Part shown: piece by piece, positions 18,709 through 27,044 of the stretch
How the letters are laid out: each line of letters opens with the position of its first letter
Numbering within the stretch: the stretch's first letter is position 1
From: an uncultured Bacteroidales bacterium
GTDB lineage: Bacteria > Bacteroidota > Bacteroidia > Bacteroidales > Bacteroidaceae
Length of the DNA: 64,000 nucleotides
Assembly: GCA_902760345.1 (NCBI GenBank)
Contig: CACWFY010000010.1
Location: 20,725 to 84,724, forward strand
Direction of reading: 5' to 3'
Notes under the pieces: generated by a model
The model's database searches: none
What the model was told of the DNA's origin: nothing
Seen by the model: only the letters and a program-made list of their open reading frames with translations
Translations under genes and position numbers: made by a program

Positions 18709-20162
18709 ACTTCCGCCTGATATACAAGATTCTCGGCTCGCTGCTCTTTCTGCTGGCTGTGCTGATGCTAGGATGTGTAGGCATTGCCGCCTTCTTCAAA
18801 GAAGACGACACTATCGCCTTCCTGATATCAACCATCTTCTGCTTCTGCTGTGGCCTTGTCATGAAATATCTGGGCCGCGAAGCCATCAACAGCCTCAGCC
18901 GTCGCGACGCCTACCTGCTGGTAACAGTCACATGGGTAGTGTTCAGCTTATTCGGCATGCTACCATTTATCATCAGCGGCTACATCCCCAACATCACCGA
19001 TGCTTTCTTCGAGACCATGTCGGGCTTCTCGACGACAGGCGCCACTATTCTTGATGACGTAGAGATACTGCCCCACGCGTCACTCTTCTGGCGCACACAG
19101 ACCCAGTGGATAGGCGGTTTGGGAATTGTATTCTTTACCATTGCCATCTTGCCGTCAATGGTAGGCAGTGGCAGTGTAAGGGTGTTTGCCGCTGAAGCGA
19201 CAGGTCCTCTGCGTAGCAAGATGCACCCACGCCTGTCGACGATGGCCAAATGGATCTGGACCATTTATTTTGCGCTGACCATAGCCTGTGTGTTGTCATA
19301 CTATGCAGCCGGCATGGGTTTGTTCGACAGCATCAACTACGCCATGACCACTACAGCCACAGGTGGTTTCTCCACCCACAACGACTCTGCTGAGTTTTTT
19401 CGTTCTCCCAGCATTGAGTACCTCTGCACGCTCTTCATGTTCCTGGCAGGTATCAACTTCATGATGCTTTACCTTGGCATCTTTAAGCGTCAGTTGATGA
19501 CACTGCTCAAGAGTTCGGAGTTCAAGATGTATATCACGATTGTCTTCATTTCGACGGCTTGGATTCTATACCTGCTGATGACCCGCAACGGTTACGGACT
19601 GGAGCGCGCCTTCCGTTGTGCGCTGTTCCAAGTAGTGTCGTTTATGACCACCACTGGCCTGTTCAACGACGATGCTGCCATGTGGCCTCACATCACGTGG
19701 GTCATCCTAGGCTGCTTGATGTTCTGTGGTGCGTGTGCTGGTTCAACGACGGGCGGTTTCAAGTGCATCCGTCTGGTGATGGTGCTCAAGGTGTTGCGCA
19801 ACGAGTTCCACAAACTATTACATCCTAACGCCGTGCTGCCCGTCAAGGTCAACGGTGTCCCTGTGCCTCGCGCCCAGCTGTCGACGCTGCTGGCCTTCTT
19901 TGCTATCTTCACGCTGATGGTGCTGCTGACGGCCACGCTGATGATTGCCGCAGGCATCGACAACACCAATGCTATCACCATCTCGCTGAGCTGTATCAGC
20001 AATGTGGGGCCCACCTTGGGCACACAGATTGGACCAGTGATGTCGTGGAGCGAACTGCCCGACTACGTCAAGTGGCTCTGTTCCTTCCTGATGCTTGTCG
20101 GCCGTCTGGAAATCATGTCTGTACTGGTGCTGTTTACTCGGGCTTTTTGGAAAGACAATTGA
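18702..20162 (+). CDS. trkH: Trk potassium transporter membrane subunit TrkH
   Basis: TrkH is the potassium-conducting inner-membrane subunit. The 486-aa protein has about ten membrane segments, arranged as four M1-P-M2 repeats. The four pore-loop sequences are readable: GFSTTGATI (about 107), TTATGGFST (about 218), TTTGLFN (about 313) with AGSTTGGFK following, and CISNVGPTLG (about 431). It is coupled to trkA. Its last 29 bp overlap the 3' end of the convergent DUF4435 gene. Confidence 0.95.
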   Translation: MVNFRLIYKILGSLLFLLAVLMLGCVGIAAFFKEDDTIAFLISTIFCFCCGLVMKYLGREAINSLSRRDAYLLVTVTWVVFSLFGMLPFIISGYIPNITDAFFETMSGFSTTGATILDDVEILPHASLFWRTQTQWIGGLGIVFFTIAILPSMVGSGSVRVFAAEATGPLRSKMHPRLSTMAKWIWTIYFALTIACVLSYYAAGMGLFDSINYAMTTTATGGFSTHNDSAEFFRSPSIEYLCTLFMFLAGINFMMLYLGIFKRQLMTLLKSSEFKMYITIVFISTAWILYLLMTRNGYGLERAFRCALFQVVSFMTTTGLFNDDAAMWPHITWVILGCLMFCGACAGSTTGGFKCIRLVMVLKVLRNEFHKLLHPNAVLPVKVNGVPVPRAQLSTLLAFFAIFTLMVLLTATLMIAAGIDNTNAITISLSCISNVGPTLGTQIGPVMSWSELPDYVKWLCSFLMLVGRLEIMSVLVLFTRAFWKDN

Positions 20163-21144
20163 AATAGTGGTCTAAATCTTTCCGAATGCGCCAATACTGT
20201 TCGGAAAGCACATAGCCCACATTCTTTTTTAACATCTGACGGATGTCCTGTAATGAGTGTTCGTAGCAGGACATTTCGTTTTTACGCTGCATGTGGTGGC
20301 GAGCTGTGCGATATATCTCGTCTTGCCGTTCCTGTCGCAGTCGGTTGCACACCTTAGTTAATATAGGCACCACAACCACATCGAACAGGTGGTGCCCCTG
20401 AATATAGAGATAGGTAGTCTGCGGCGTCACACCCAATGCCTTGATACCCTCCTTGGTCTTCAGGTATTCCTCCTTGGCGTCAGGAAACTGTTGCTGCAAC
20501 TGATGCACCTTCGTTCCCACCTTCTTTCGCAGATGGTTGATAGAACCCTGAGGCTCCATCACGTTAAATCCTCCTGGATCGGCCACTCTTGAGAAGTCGG
20601 TCATAGAGAACTTGTTATGATGGCCTGTACGATAAGACCATACCGACCAGACGAACAGAGGGAAGATGGCCTCACTATACCGGCTCAGATAGTCCTCGAA
20701 GTCGAAGATGCGGTGGTCGTTCAGCGTCACCGCTACCGTCACGTCGTGCAGCGACGGGGCATAGCATTGCAGGTTTTCAATAGCATAGGCATAAGTATGA
20801 AACACATACTCTCCCTGCAACACCCGGCGCGACTGCTCGGTAGCACCCTGCAACAAATAGTCGTAGTCGGCATCCACGCAGGCTATCATGTCGGGGCCTA
20901 TCCTATCACCGATAAAGTTCATCAGCACCGACTTCTTTCCTCGTTCCAGTTTCTGGTGCGAGGGTAGCATCACCTCAAAGAAGCGGGTCTCGTCCTCATA
21001 GCGTGTCAGCACAGTACGCCAAAAGAATACGTCGTCGTAGCTCTCGACGTAAGCCACAATGCGGCGCCGTGCCTTCTTCGAGGTCAAGTTGTTCGCAGCC
21101 TCGAAGTACCTGCTGTTCAGATTGTCACCAAGCCTGCTGGGCAT
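20134..21144 (-). CDS. DUF4435 Toprim-like protein (PARIS AriB-like)
   Basis: This 336-aa protein has the DUF4435 pattern: YVESYDDVFFW with Glu34, then after a beta/alpha stretch the acidic triplet CVDADYDYLL (Asp91, Asp93, Asp95). Glu plus DxD is the metal-binding layout of Toprim nuclease domains. Further on are YAYAIENLQCY, a basic middle region and YIQGHHLFDVVV near 255, also seen in DUF4435 proteins. In the PARIS anti-phage system, the ATPase AriA holds the DUF4435 effector AriB until a phage anti-restriction protein triggers its release. Here the gene lies 9 nt downstream of an ABC-type ATPase, the same two-gene order. Nuclease activity and defence are inferences; a housekeeping role in Prevotellaceae is possible. 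Confidence 0.75.
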   Translation of the reverse strand: MPSRLGDNLNSRYFEAANNLTSKKARRRIVAYVESYDDVFFWRTVLTRYEDETRFFEVMLPSHQKLERGKKSVLMNFIGDRIGPDMIACVDADYDYLLQGATEQSRRVLQGEYVFHTYAYAIENLQCYAPSLHDVTVAVTLNDHRIFDFEDYLSRYSEAIFPLFVWSVWSYRTGHHNKFSMTDFSRVADPGGFNVMEPQGSINHLRKKVGTKVHQLQQQFPDAKEEYLKTKEGIKALGVTPQTTYLYIQGHHLFDVVVVPILTKVCNRLRQERQDEIYRTARHHMQRKNEMSCYEHSLQDIRQMLKKNVGYVLSEQYWRIRKDLDHYFNCLSKKPE

Positions 21145-21153
21145 AATTATGAA

Positions 21154-21957
21154 TTAGATAGTAATATCACTTACTTCCGTCACACGATCCATCCAGCCAT
21201 TCATAATCACGGCAGGTGAATGGGTGGTCAGGATGATCTGCACGTTGGGGTTCAGCTCGACAATGAGGTCGATGAGCCGCTTCTGCCACTCGATGTGCAG
21301 GCTCACCTCCGGCTCGTCCATAAACAACACGTAGGGCTGCTGGTTTTCCACCAACACCGTCAGCAGGATGGCCAGCATCTGCTTTTCGCCACTCGACAGT
21401 TGATAGGGCACCAGCGTCTCACCAATCTGCGAGAAACGAATCTCGTTCTCCGTACGCACAATCTTCTTGCCCGTCTCGGCAAAGAGGTCATCCACCATAT
21501 CCTGGAAACGCGTCTTAGCCTGCGACAGTTGCTGGGCAGCATCGGCATGTCCCTGCTGCAACTCGGCAATGATGCAGTTGCCAACATTCACCTGGTAGTC
21601 CAGATACTTGCGTTGCAGGTGGTATAGCTGGAAGTCCAGGGCCGACCGTATGCGTGCATCGACCATATTCAGTGTCTCGTTGTCGAGCACTGGCGAGTCC
21701 AGCGAACGGATGATGTCAAAGCGGATGTGCGTGGCATCCTCAGGCTCAGCGGTGATGTGTACCCCTTTCAGCAGGTGGTTCACCAGGTCGCCATTGGTAC
21801 AGACACTACGGAACACCTTGTTCAGGATGGTCGACTTACCCACGCCGTTGATACCGCTCAGGATATTCACCTGCGGGTCCAACTGCCACAGAATGTGCTT
21901 CTTACCGCTCCAGAGGGAGTCTATCTCAATCTGTTTGATATACTCAGCGTACTTCAT
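21154..21957 (-). CDS. ABC-type AAA ATPase paired with DUF4435 (AriA-like)
   Basis: This 267-aa soluble protein is a single ABC/SMC-type ATPase head. Walker A is GINGVGKST (35-43); the signature is LSSGEKQML; Walker B is VLFMDEPEVSL, with the following glutamate; and the switch histidine is in LTTHSPAVI. The middle (about 95-170) is helical and probably a short lid or coiled coil (QLYHLQRKYLDYQ, DAAQQLSQAKTRFQDM). No membrane segment or substrate domain is present, so it is not a transporter. It precedes the DUF4435 gene by 9 nt on the same strand, the arrangement of AriA/AriB and related OLD-like systems. It is shorter than I would expect for AriA. A TATATTTG box at 21977-21984 (minus) is a possible promoter. 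Confidence 0.75.
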   Translation of the reverse strand: MKYAEYIKQIEIDSLWSGKKHILWQLDPQVNILSGINGVGKSTILNKVFRSVCTNGDLVNHLLKGVHITAEPEDATHIRFDIIRSLDSPVLDNETLNMVDARIRSALDFQLYHLQRKYLDYQVNVGNCIIAELQQGHADAAQQLSQAKTRFQDMVDDLFAETGKKIVRTENEIRFSQIGETLVPYQLSSGEKQMLAILLTVLVENQQPYVLFMDEPEVSLHIEWQKRLIDLIVELNPNVQIILTTHSPAVIMNGWMDRVTEVSDITI

Positions 21958-22028
21958 AGTTTTATGTTTTATGACGCAAATATACGAAATAATTATGAAA
22001 TAGGAATCAAGAATTAAGAATTATTTCG

Positions 22029-22036
22029 TAATTTTG
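22029..22036 (+). promoter_or_regulatory. TAnnTTTG box 4 nt before the EamA start
   Basis: TAATTTTG lies only 4 nt upstream of the GTG start codon, so transcription would begin at or next to the codon. No good TTTG box is seen at the right distance upstream; that region is short-word repeat (GAATTAAGAATTA). Confidence 0.5.
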
Positions 22037-22040
22037 CAAC

Positions 22041-22964
22041 GTGAAACAAAACAAACCACTTATAGCTCATCTCAGCATGTTTGGCGCCTGTGCCGGCTGG
22101 GGACTCATGGCTCCTGTAGGCAAGGATGCTATGACCCACGGCTTCGACGGCCTGTCGATGGTCACCTTCCGTGTGGTCGGCGCCTGCCTGCTGTTCTGGA
22201 TTGCCTCGCTGTTCGCTCCCAAGGAACAGGTTCCCCTGAAAGACAAGCTGATGTTCATCGGTGCCGCCGTCTTCGGACTGGTGTGCAACCAGTGTTGCTA
22301 CACCATCGGACTGTCCATCACCTCGCCCATCAATGCCAGCATCGTCACCACCTCCATGCCTATCTTCGCCATGCTGCTGGCCGCCCTCATCCTGAAAGAG
22401 CCCGTTACCGGCAAGAAGGCGCTGGGTGTACTCATGGGCTGTAGCGGAGCACTCATGCTCATCCTCACCTCGGCGTCACACGCCAGCGACAAGGTGGGCG
22501 ACATCCGCGGCGACCTGCTCTGCCTGTTTGCGCAGTTCTCGTTCGCACTCTACCTGTCGCTGTTCAATCCGCTGATACGCCGCTACAACGTGTTCACCAT
22601 CAACAAATACATGTTCTCGTGGGCCACGCTGATGTTGCTGCCCTTCACCTTCAGCCATGTCAGCGACGTCGTCAGCCAGTCCATCCCCGTCACCACGTGG
22701 CTCGAAGTGGCCTATGTGGTCGTCGTTGGCACCTTCTTCGGCTACATCCTCACCATGATTGGCCAGCGCACCCTGCGCCCCACCGTGGTCAGCGTCTACA
22801 ACTACGTACAGCCCATCGTCTCTGTCGCCGCCTCGCTACTTATGGGCATCGGTATTCTCAAGCCCACACACGCCCTGGCCGTCATCCTCGTCTTCAGTGG
22901 TGTCTGGCTGGTCACCAAGTCGAAGTCGCGACGCGATATGGAAGAAGAGAATGTAGACAATTAA
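22041..22964 (+). CDS. EamA-family (DMT superfamily) transporter
   Basis: This 307-aa inner-membrane protein has two EamA repeats of five helices each: the first opens with HLSMFGACAGWGLMAPVGKDAM and includes SPINASIVTTSMPIFAMLLAALIL, and the second opens at LLCLFAQFSFALYLSLFNP and includes RPTVVSVYNYVQPIVS. Such proteins export or import small metabolites such as amino acids, but the substrate cannot be read. I use the GTG start because the family N-terminus (HLSMFGAC) begins right after it; the next Met would remove part of helix 1. It stands alone, divergent from the ATPase/DUF4435 pair. Confidence 0.85.
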   Translation: MKQNKPLIAHLSMFGACAGWGLMAPVGKDAMTHGFDGLSMVTFRVVGACLLFWIASLFAPKEQVPLKDKLMFIGAAVFGLVCNQCCYTIGLSITSPINASIVTTSMPIFAMLLAALILKEPVTGKKALGVLMGCSGALMLILTSASHASDKVGDIRGDLLCLFAQFSFALYLSLFNPLIRRYNVFTINKYMFSWATLMLLPFTFSHVSDVVSQSIPVTTWLEVAYVVVVGTFFGYILTMIGQRTLRPTVVSVYNYVQPIVSVAASLLMGIGILKPTHALAVILVFSGVWLVTKSKSRRDMEEENVDN

Positions 22965-23118
22965 TTTGAAACGGCCAAAAGAAAAGTGGAAAAAGTTTAG
23001 GGCTGGCTCGCTGAAGTCAACAAAAAACAGGGATTCGCAAAAAGAGTTAACTGTTACCTAAATCGTTGGGAAGGCCTTTGTAGAAAGGGGATACAGAAAG
23101 GTAACTCTCAAAATAGAC

Positions 23119-23195
23119 TTACCTGAGAGTTACCTAAGAGTTACCTGAGTGAGGTGTTAGGTAAGTCTCAGGTAAGTCTTTCGAAAGACTTACCT
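23119..23195. repeat. 11-bp direct and inverted repeats with 26-bp perfect palindrome
   Basis: Three tandem 11-nt units (TTACCTGAGAG, TTACCTAAGAG, TTACCTGAGTG) are followed by two inverted 11-nt units (AGGTAAGTCTC, AGGTAAGTCTT). The last inverted unit with its partner makes a perfect 26-bp palindrome at 23170-23195 centred on TTCGAA. There is no T-tract, so it is not a typical terminator. Confidence 0.8.
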
Positions 23196-23260
23196 GGCCG
23201 CAATCCCTTTGTGCATCGGGGTTTGAGGGCTGCTTAGGTAAGAGGTAACACTTTTTTGTC

Positions 23261-23370
23261 AATCACGTCCCACATCGACGGGCAGCATGTGCCACTTAGA
23301 CGGTCATCAAGTGCCACATAGACGACTACAAAGTGGCACATAGACGACCACAAAGTGCCACATAGACGGG
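23261..23370. repeat. Five tandem 22-bp units
   Basis: Units start at 23261, 23283, 23305, 23327 and 23349, exactly 22 nt each. The best-conserved unit reads CACAAAGTGCCACATAGACG plus two variable bases. The units are degenerate but keep AGTGSCACATAGACG. There are no spacers, so it is not a CRISPR array. Confidence 0.85.
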
Positions 23371-23389
23371 TAGCAAGTAGGGGCAAAAT

Positions 23390-23473
23390 GAAAACTATGT
23401 TTTCACGGCTCGAAAACATAGTTTTGAACACGTGAAAACATAGTATTCACCGAGTGAAAACGTAGTATTGATT
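23390..23473. repeat. Four further 22-bp units of a second type
   Basis: GAAAAC-containing units begin at 23390, 23412, 23434 and 23456, again 22 nt apart, with core GTGAAAACATAGTATTCACC. Several have a dyad AAAAC-ATA-GTTTT. The last unit reaches the stop codon of the neighbouring lipoprotein gene. Confidence 0.8.
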
Positions 23474-24490
23474 TTACTTCACCGTGAAGTCGATGGTTGC
23501 ATCGTAGTTCTTGTTGGCTGTATCAACGGTAGTAGTGATGATAAAGTGGGCAAGACCGTTGGGATATCCTTCAGAAACAGGCCAGAATATAACGGTAATC
23601 CTACTCTTCTCGTTCAGGAACTTGTTACCGAACTTCTCACCCTTTTCACTCTTCAGTTCTATGGAAGTCTGATCAGAGCTACCCCAGCTCCACAAGCAAG
23701 CGTCGGTAAGACCTGTGCTGTACTCGATAGACAACTGGCCAGCCTTGTTCAGCGTGACGCCGAGGATAGCCTTGCACAGCTCATCGTACTCATCGGGGGT
23801 CAGACCAGCATTGTTATCCTGTGCCTTGTCTGCCAAAGGTTTCAGGTTGCCACTCTTCTCTGTCAGCGTAAAATCGGTAATCTTAGACTTGCCAGATACC
23901 TTGTTGTCCTTCAGAGTCAGAGTCATCTGCTCAATCGTCCATGTACGACAGATGTTGATGGTGTTTGTAGTAGCTGCCACCTGGGCAATCTGCGTAGCAT
24001 TGCTGACGGTTGTCTCTCCGAAATTAGCCGTCGTAACATTACCGTTCGCATCGGGAATCTCTACAATCAAGGTAATCTTCAGGTTACCCAGGTTCAGCGA
24101 ACGTCTGCTGGTTGCTGCAGCAGTTGTTGACTCAATCGTACCTTTCTGCACATTGTCCTTGAAGAGCTTATAGATTTCCTTATTGCCTTCCTTTGAGTAC
24201 TTTGAGTCGAAGGTGAGATACTTGGCTGAACCGTTGAAGTCAACCTTGACTACAGTCTTACCACTCTCGGCAATGTCTACCTGCTGCAACTTGGTGGTGT
24301 TAGTACCATCTGTAGCGGTTGGCTGAGAGGCAGTAGGAATTGCAAATGCCGTAGCTGCGCTGGCTGCAGCGGGCTCAGGAATTACAGTCTGCTGAGGTAC
24401 ATACGGAGCAGGCTCACTATCGTCAGAGCTACAAGAAACGTTGCACAAAGCTACTAGTGCTACTGCTGCAAAAATAAAATACTTTTTCAT
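23474..24490 (-). CDS. Lipoprotein of unknown function
   Basis: I recognise no named family. The 338-aa precursor has a lipoprotein signal (MKKYFIFAAVALVALCNVSC) with Cys20 as the likely lipidated residue. It is followed by SSDDSEP, the acidic stretch that acts as a surface-export signal in Bacteroidetes lipoproteins. A low-complexity Pro/Ala/Thr linker (25-65) precedes a beta-rich body (KTVVKVDFNGSAKYLTF, LGNLKITLIVEIPDANG, SRITVIFWPVSEGY, LAHFIITTTVD). It is 43 nt downstream of a barrel-like protein on the same strand, so the two may form an outer-membrane pair. A surface location is an inference from the signal alone. Confidence 0.65.
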   Translation of the reverse strand: MKKYFIFAAVALVALCNVSCSSDDSEPAPYVPQQTVIPEPAAASAATAFAIPTASQPTATDGTNTTKLQQVDIAESGKTVVKVDFNGSAKYLTFDSKYSKEGNKEIYKLFKDNVQKGTIESTTAAATSRRSLNLGNLKITLIVEIPDANGNVTTANFGETTVSNATQIAQVAATTNTINICRTWTIEQMTLTLKDNKVSGKSKITDFTLTEKSGNLKPLADKAQDNNAGLTPDEYDELCKAILGVTLNKAGQLSIEYSTGLTDACLWSWGSSDQTSIELKSEKGEKFGNKFLNEKSRITVIFWPVSEGYPNGLAHFIITTTVDTANKNYDATIDFTVK

Positions 24491-24533
24491 ATCATTTTCG
24501 TTTTAAGTTTGTTAAATGGATTTTGTGTATTGA

Positions 24534-25427
24534 TTAGAAGAGGCGGCCGTTGATACGGATGTTCAGTACGGGATAAACGCGAATCTTCTCGATGGTCTTA
24601 ATGGCATCCTTCAAGTCCTTATAGTCCTTGTTCTGGCTAATAATGCGGTTCTTGTCGATTTTCTCATAGCGGGGCTCCGCCTTTCCAGAAGACTGATCTA
24701 TGTACTCCATGTTACCATAAACCTCGGGCTTGCCCCAGAACTGCACGCCAAAGTCGCACTGAACACCGATACGACCCTTGGGAACAACGCGTCCGAAACC
24801 TACACCTAGATAGGGTTTGAAGGCGTTCGCCTTGGCTTCAATCTTCAGACTTCCATCAGTAAAAGGTTTCAAGGTGTAACGGTTCATACCATGATTAACA
24901 TCTGCACTAGCATCACCCAACTCAATACCTGCATCATATCCTTGCTTGATAAAGGCTCGCTTGTTGGTGACCTCCACTACTGTACTGCGGCCAATGAAGA
25001 AACCTGCGGTAGCGTGGAAAGAACTGCTCTTGAAGGGATACCAGTCAACCAAAAGTTTGAAGTCGCCCATATTCAGCTTACCCTCCAGATCAACCTCAGG
25101 AGACAGGAAAGCGCCCTTATAAGTACCGCGATTCATATCATCCTTATCCTGGTCACTCAAACCTAAGTCGAGACCCTTGCTGTACTTGAACTTTGGCATG
25201 AGTGAATAGCCCATGCGAACAGCAAAGTCGTAGGTAATCGGTGCTGCCAGCTCAATACCGATACCATCAGTACCTAAAGACACACCTGCGCTCAGATGGT
25301 TGAAGTATCCGAAATCCTGAGGAGAAAGACTCCCCGCACTTGATGGAATTTGTGCCTGCTGTTGCTGTGCAAAAGACTGACCAACAAAAAGTGTAGCCAT
25401 TGCACACAGTAAGAATAGTTTCTTCAT
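24534..25427 (-). CDS. Probable outer-membrane protein, unknown function
   Basis: The 297-aa product begins with a signal peptide (MKKLFLLCAMATLFVGQSFA) followed by a Gln-rich stretch. The body has alternating strands with aromatic ends (GIGIELAAPITYDFAVRMGYSL, FKLLVDWYPFKSSSFHATAG, FKPYLGVGFGRVVPKGRIGVQC, RVYPVLNIRINGRLF). It ends in a strand with a terminal Phe, the pattern of outer-membrane barrels inserted by BamA. An in-frame codon at 25487 would lie upstream of the promoter, so the MKK start at 25427 is used. The promoter at 25467-25498 overlaps the asnS terminator. No named family is claimed. Confidence 0.65.
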   Translation of the reverse strand: MKKLFLLCAMATLFVGQSFAQQQQAQIPSSAGSLSPQDFGYFNHLSAGVSLGTDGIGIELAAPITYDFAVRMGYSLMPKFKYSKGLDLGLSDQDKDDMNRGTYKGAFLSPEVDLEGKLNMGDFKLLVDWYPFKSSSFHATAGFFIGRSTVVEVTNKRAFIKQGYDAGIELGDASADVNHGMNRYTLKPFTDGSLKIEAKANAFKPYLGVGFGRVVPKGRIGVQCDFGVQFWGKPEVYGNMEYIDQSSGKAEPRYEKIDKNRIISQNKDYKDLKDAIKTIEKIRVYPVLNIRINGRLF

Positions 25428-25466
25428 AATTGTATTGTTTAAACCGTTAATAATAATATCTAAGTG

Positions 25467-25498
25467 CAAAGATAAATAAAAAAACAATATGTTCCAAA
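25467..25498 (-). promoter_or_regulatory. Promoter of the outer-membrane protein/lipoprotein pair
   Basis: Reading the minus strand, TTTG (25495-25498), a 20-nt spacer and TATCTTTG (25467-25474) match the consensus. The upstream box lies inside the hairpin that ends asnS transcription. Confidence 0.75.
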
Positions 25499-25524
25499 TT
25501 TTTAGTGGAAAATTTGGAACATAT
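25475..25524 (-). terminator. Rho-independent terminator of asnS
   Basis: Arms of 16 bp (ATATGTTCCAAATTTT at 25487-25502 and its exact complement at 25509-25524) with a 6-nt loop are followed on the minus strand by a run of T. It begins 36 nt after the asnS stop. Confidence 0.85.
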
Positions 25525-25559
25525 TAGAGAAAAATAGTATAATAACGTATCTGTTCCGC

Positions 25560-26996
25560 TTAGAACTCTGCTGATTTCGGAGTACGTGGGAAAGGAATGA
25601 CGTCGCGGATGTTCTGCATACCCGTTACAAACAGGATGAGGCGCTCGAAGCCAAGGCCGAAACCAGCGTGTGGGCATGAACCCCAACGGCGGGTGTCGAT
25701 ATACCACCACAGGTGGGTCTTGTCCATCTGACGGCGCTCAATCTCGCCCATCAGCTTGTCGTAGCTCTCTTCACGAACGGAACCACCGATGATCTCGCCA
25801 ATCTGTGGGAACAGCACATCGGTACCCTGCATCGTAGGACCAGGAGCCACGGCGCCCTTGTAGCCAACGCTACCCTCCCCCTGCTCTTCGTTCTGTTTCA
25901 TATAGAACGACTTGAAAGCACGGGGATAATCAGTCATGATAACAGGCTTCTTGAAGTGCTCCTCGACGAGGTAACGCTCGTGCTCGGAAGCAAGGTCGTC
26001 GCCCCAGTTGCATGGGAACTCGAACTTCTTACCGTTCTTGATAGCCTCTTGCAGGATGTTGATACCCTCAGTGTAAGGCAGGCGCACGAAGGTCTCCTTG
26101 AGTACGCCCTCCAGACGAGCGATAAGGGTTTTGTCGATCATCTGGTTGAGGAACTGCAGGTCGTCCTTACAGTTATCGAGTGCCCACTTTACGCAGTATT
26201 TGATGAAGTCTTCTTCAAGGTCCATCAGTTCTTCCTGATCGAGGAAGGCAACCTCAGGCTCTACCATCCAGAACTCAGCCAGGTGGCGAGGTGTGTTACT
26301 GTTCTCAGCGCGGAACGTAGGACCGAAGGTATAGATAGCACCCAAAGCGGTGGCGCCCAGTTCACCCTCCAGCTGACCAGAAACGGTCAGCGAGGTCTGT
26401 TCGCCAAAGAAGTCGTCGTCGTAGATAATCTTTCCCTGCTCGTCCTTCTTCAGGTCGTAGAGGTTCTTGGTCGTCACCTGGAACATGTTGCCTGCTCCCT
26501 CACAGTCGCTGGCAGTAATCAGCGGGGTGTGGAAGTAGAAGAAGCCGTGCTCGTGGAAATAGGTGTGGATAGCCATCGCCATATTGTGGCGAATACGCAT
26601 CACGGCACCAAAGGTATTGGTACGCAGACGCATGTGGGCATTCTTACGCATAGCCTCGAACGACTGACCCTTCTTCTGCATGGGATAGTCGTTGCCACAG
26701 AGACCATAGACCTCCAGTTTGGTGGCCTGAATCTCACTGGTCTGACCAGCACCCTGGCTCTCTACCAGCACACCCTCGGCATTGATGCAGGCACCAGTGG
26801 TGATATCCTTCAGCAACTGCTCGTCGAACTTGGTGGGGTCAACGACAATCTGAACGTTCTTGATGGTAGAGCCATCGTTCAGTGCGATGAAGTCAACAGC
26901 CTTACTAGAGCGGTGCGTGCGCACCCAGCCCTTCACACATACTTCTTTTCCAAAATCAGTACTCTTCAGTACGTCAATTATCTTTGTTCTTTTCAT
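25560..26996 (-). CDS. asnS: Asparaginyl-tRNA synthetase
   Basis: AsnS charges tRNA-Asn with asparagine. From the ATG giving [10 protein letters not shown] the protein is 478 aa. The N-terminal OB-fold anticodon-binding domain ([26 protein letters not shown]) is followed by the class II catalytic core: [18 protein letters not shown], the motif 2 region [21 protein letters not shown], and motif 3 [10 protein letters not shown] near the C-terminus. An upstream in-frame start at 27038 would reach into the neighbouring gene's end and lacks family similarity. It lies 48 nt after the rluB-type gene and is the last gene before a strong terminator. Confidence 0.96.
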   Translation of the reverse strand: MKRTKIIDVLKSTDFGKEVCVKGWVRTHRSSKAVDFIALNDGSTIKNVQIVVDPTKFDEQLLKDITTGACINAEGVLVESQGAGQTSEIQATKLEVYGLCGNDYPMQKKGQSFEAMRKNAHMRLRTNTFGAVMRIRHNMAMAIHTYFHEHGFFYFHTPLITASDCEGAGNMFQVTTKNLYDLKKDEQGKIIYDDDFFGEQTSLTVSGQLEGELGATALGAIYTFGPTFRAENSNTPRHLAEFWMVEPEVAFLDQEELMDLEEDFIKYCVKWALDNCKDDLQFLNQMIDKTLIARLEGVLKETFVRLPYTEGINILQEAIKNGKKFEFPCNWGDDLASEHERYLVEEHFKKPVIMTDYPRAFKSFYMKQNEEQGEGSVGYKGAVAPGPTMQGTDVLFPQIGEIIGGSVREESYDKLMGEIERRQMDKTHLWWYIDTRRWGSCPHAGFGLGFERLILFVTGMQNIRDVIPFPRTPKSAEF

Positions 26997-27044
26997 TGTC
27001 TTTTCTTTACTGTTTGTTGCGACTAAGTCGCAACACACTATTCT

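Larger units (their letters stand above)
22965..23473. other. 509-bp non-coding region carrying repeat modules
   Basis: No credible gene is present. The first about 130 bp show nothing I can interpret. The rest contains an 11-bp palindromic module, a five-unit 22-bp array and a second four-unit 22-bp array, annotated separately. It lies between the 3' end of the EamA gene and the 3' end of the lipoprotein gene. Confidence 0.7.

Noticed and set aside
23261-23473. CRISPR array candidate
   Set aside because: Units are contiguous 22-mers with no unique spacers, the repeats are degenerate, and no cas gene is nearby.
25713-27026. 437-aa open frame on the plus strand
   Set aside because: It is antisense to asnS, whose motifs are certain; the frame is a by-product of codon bias.
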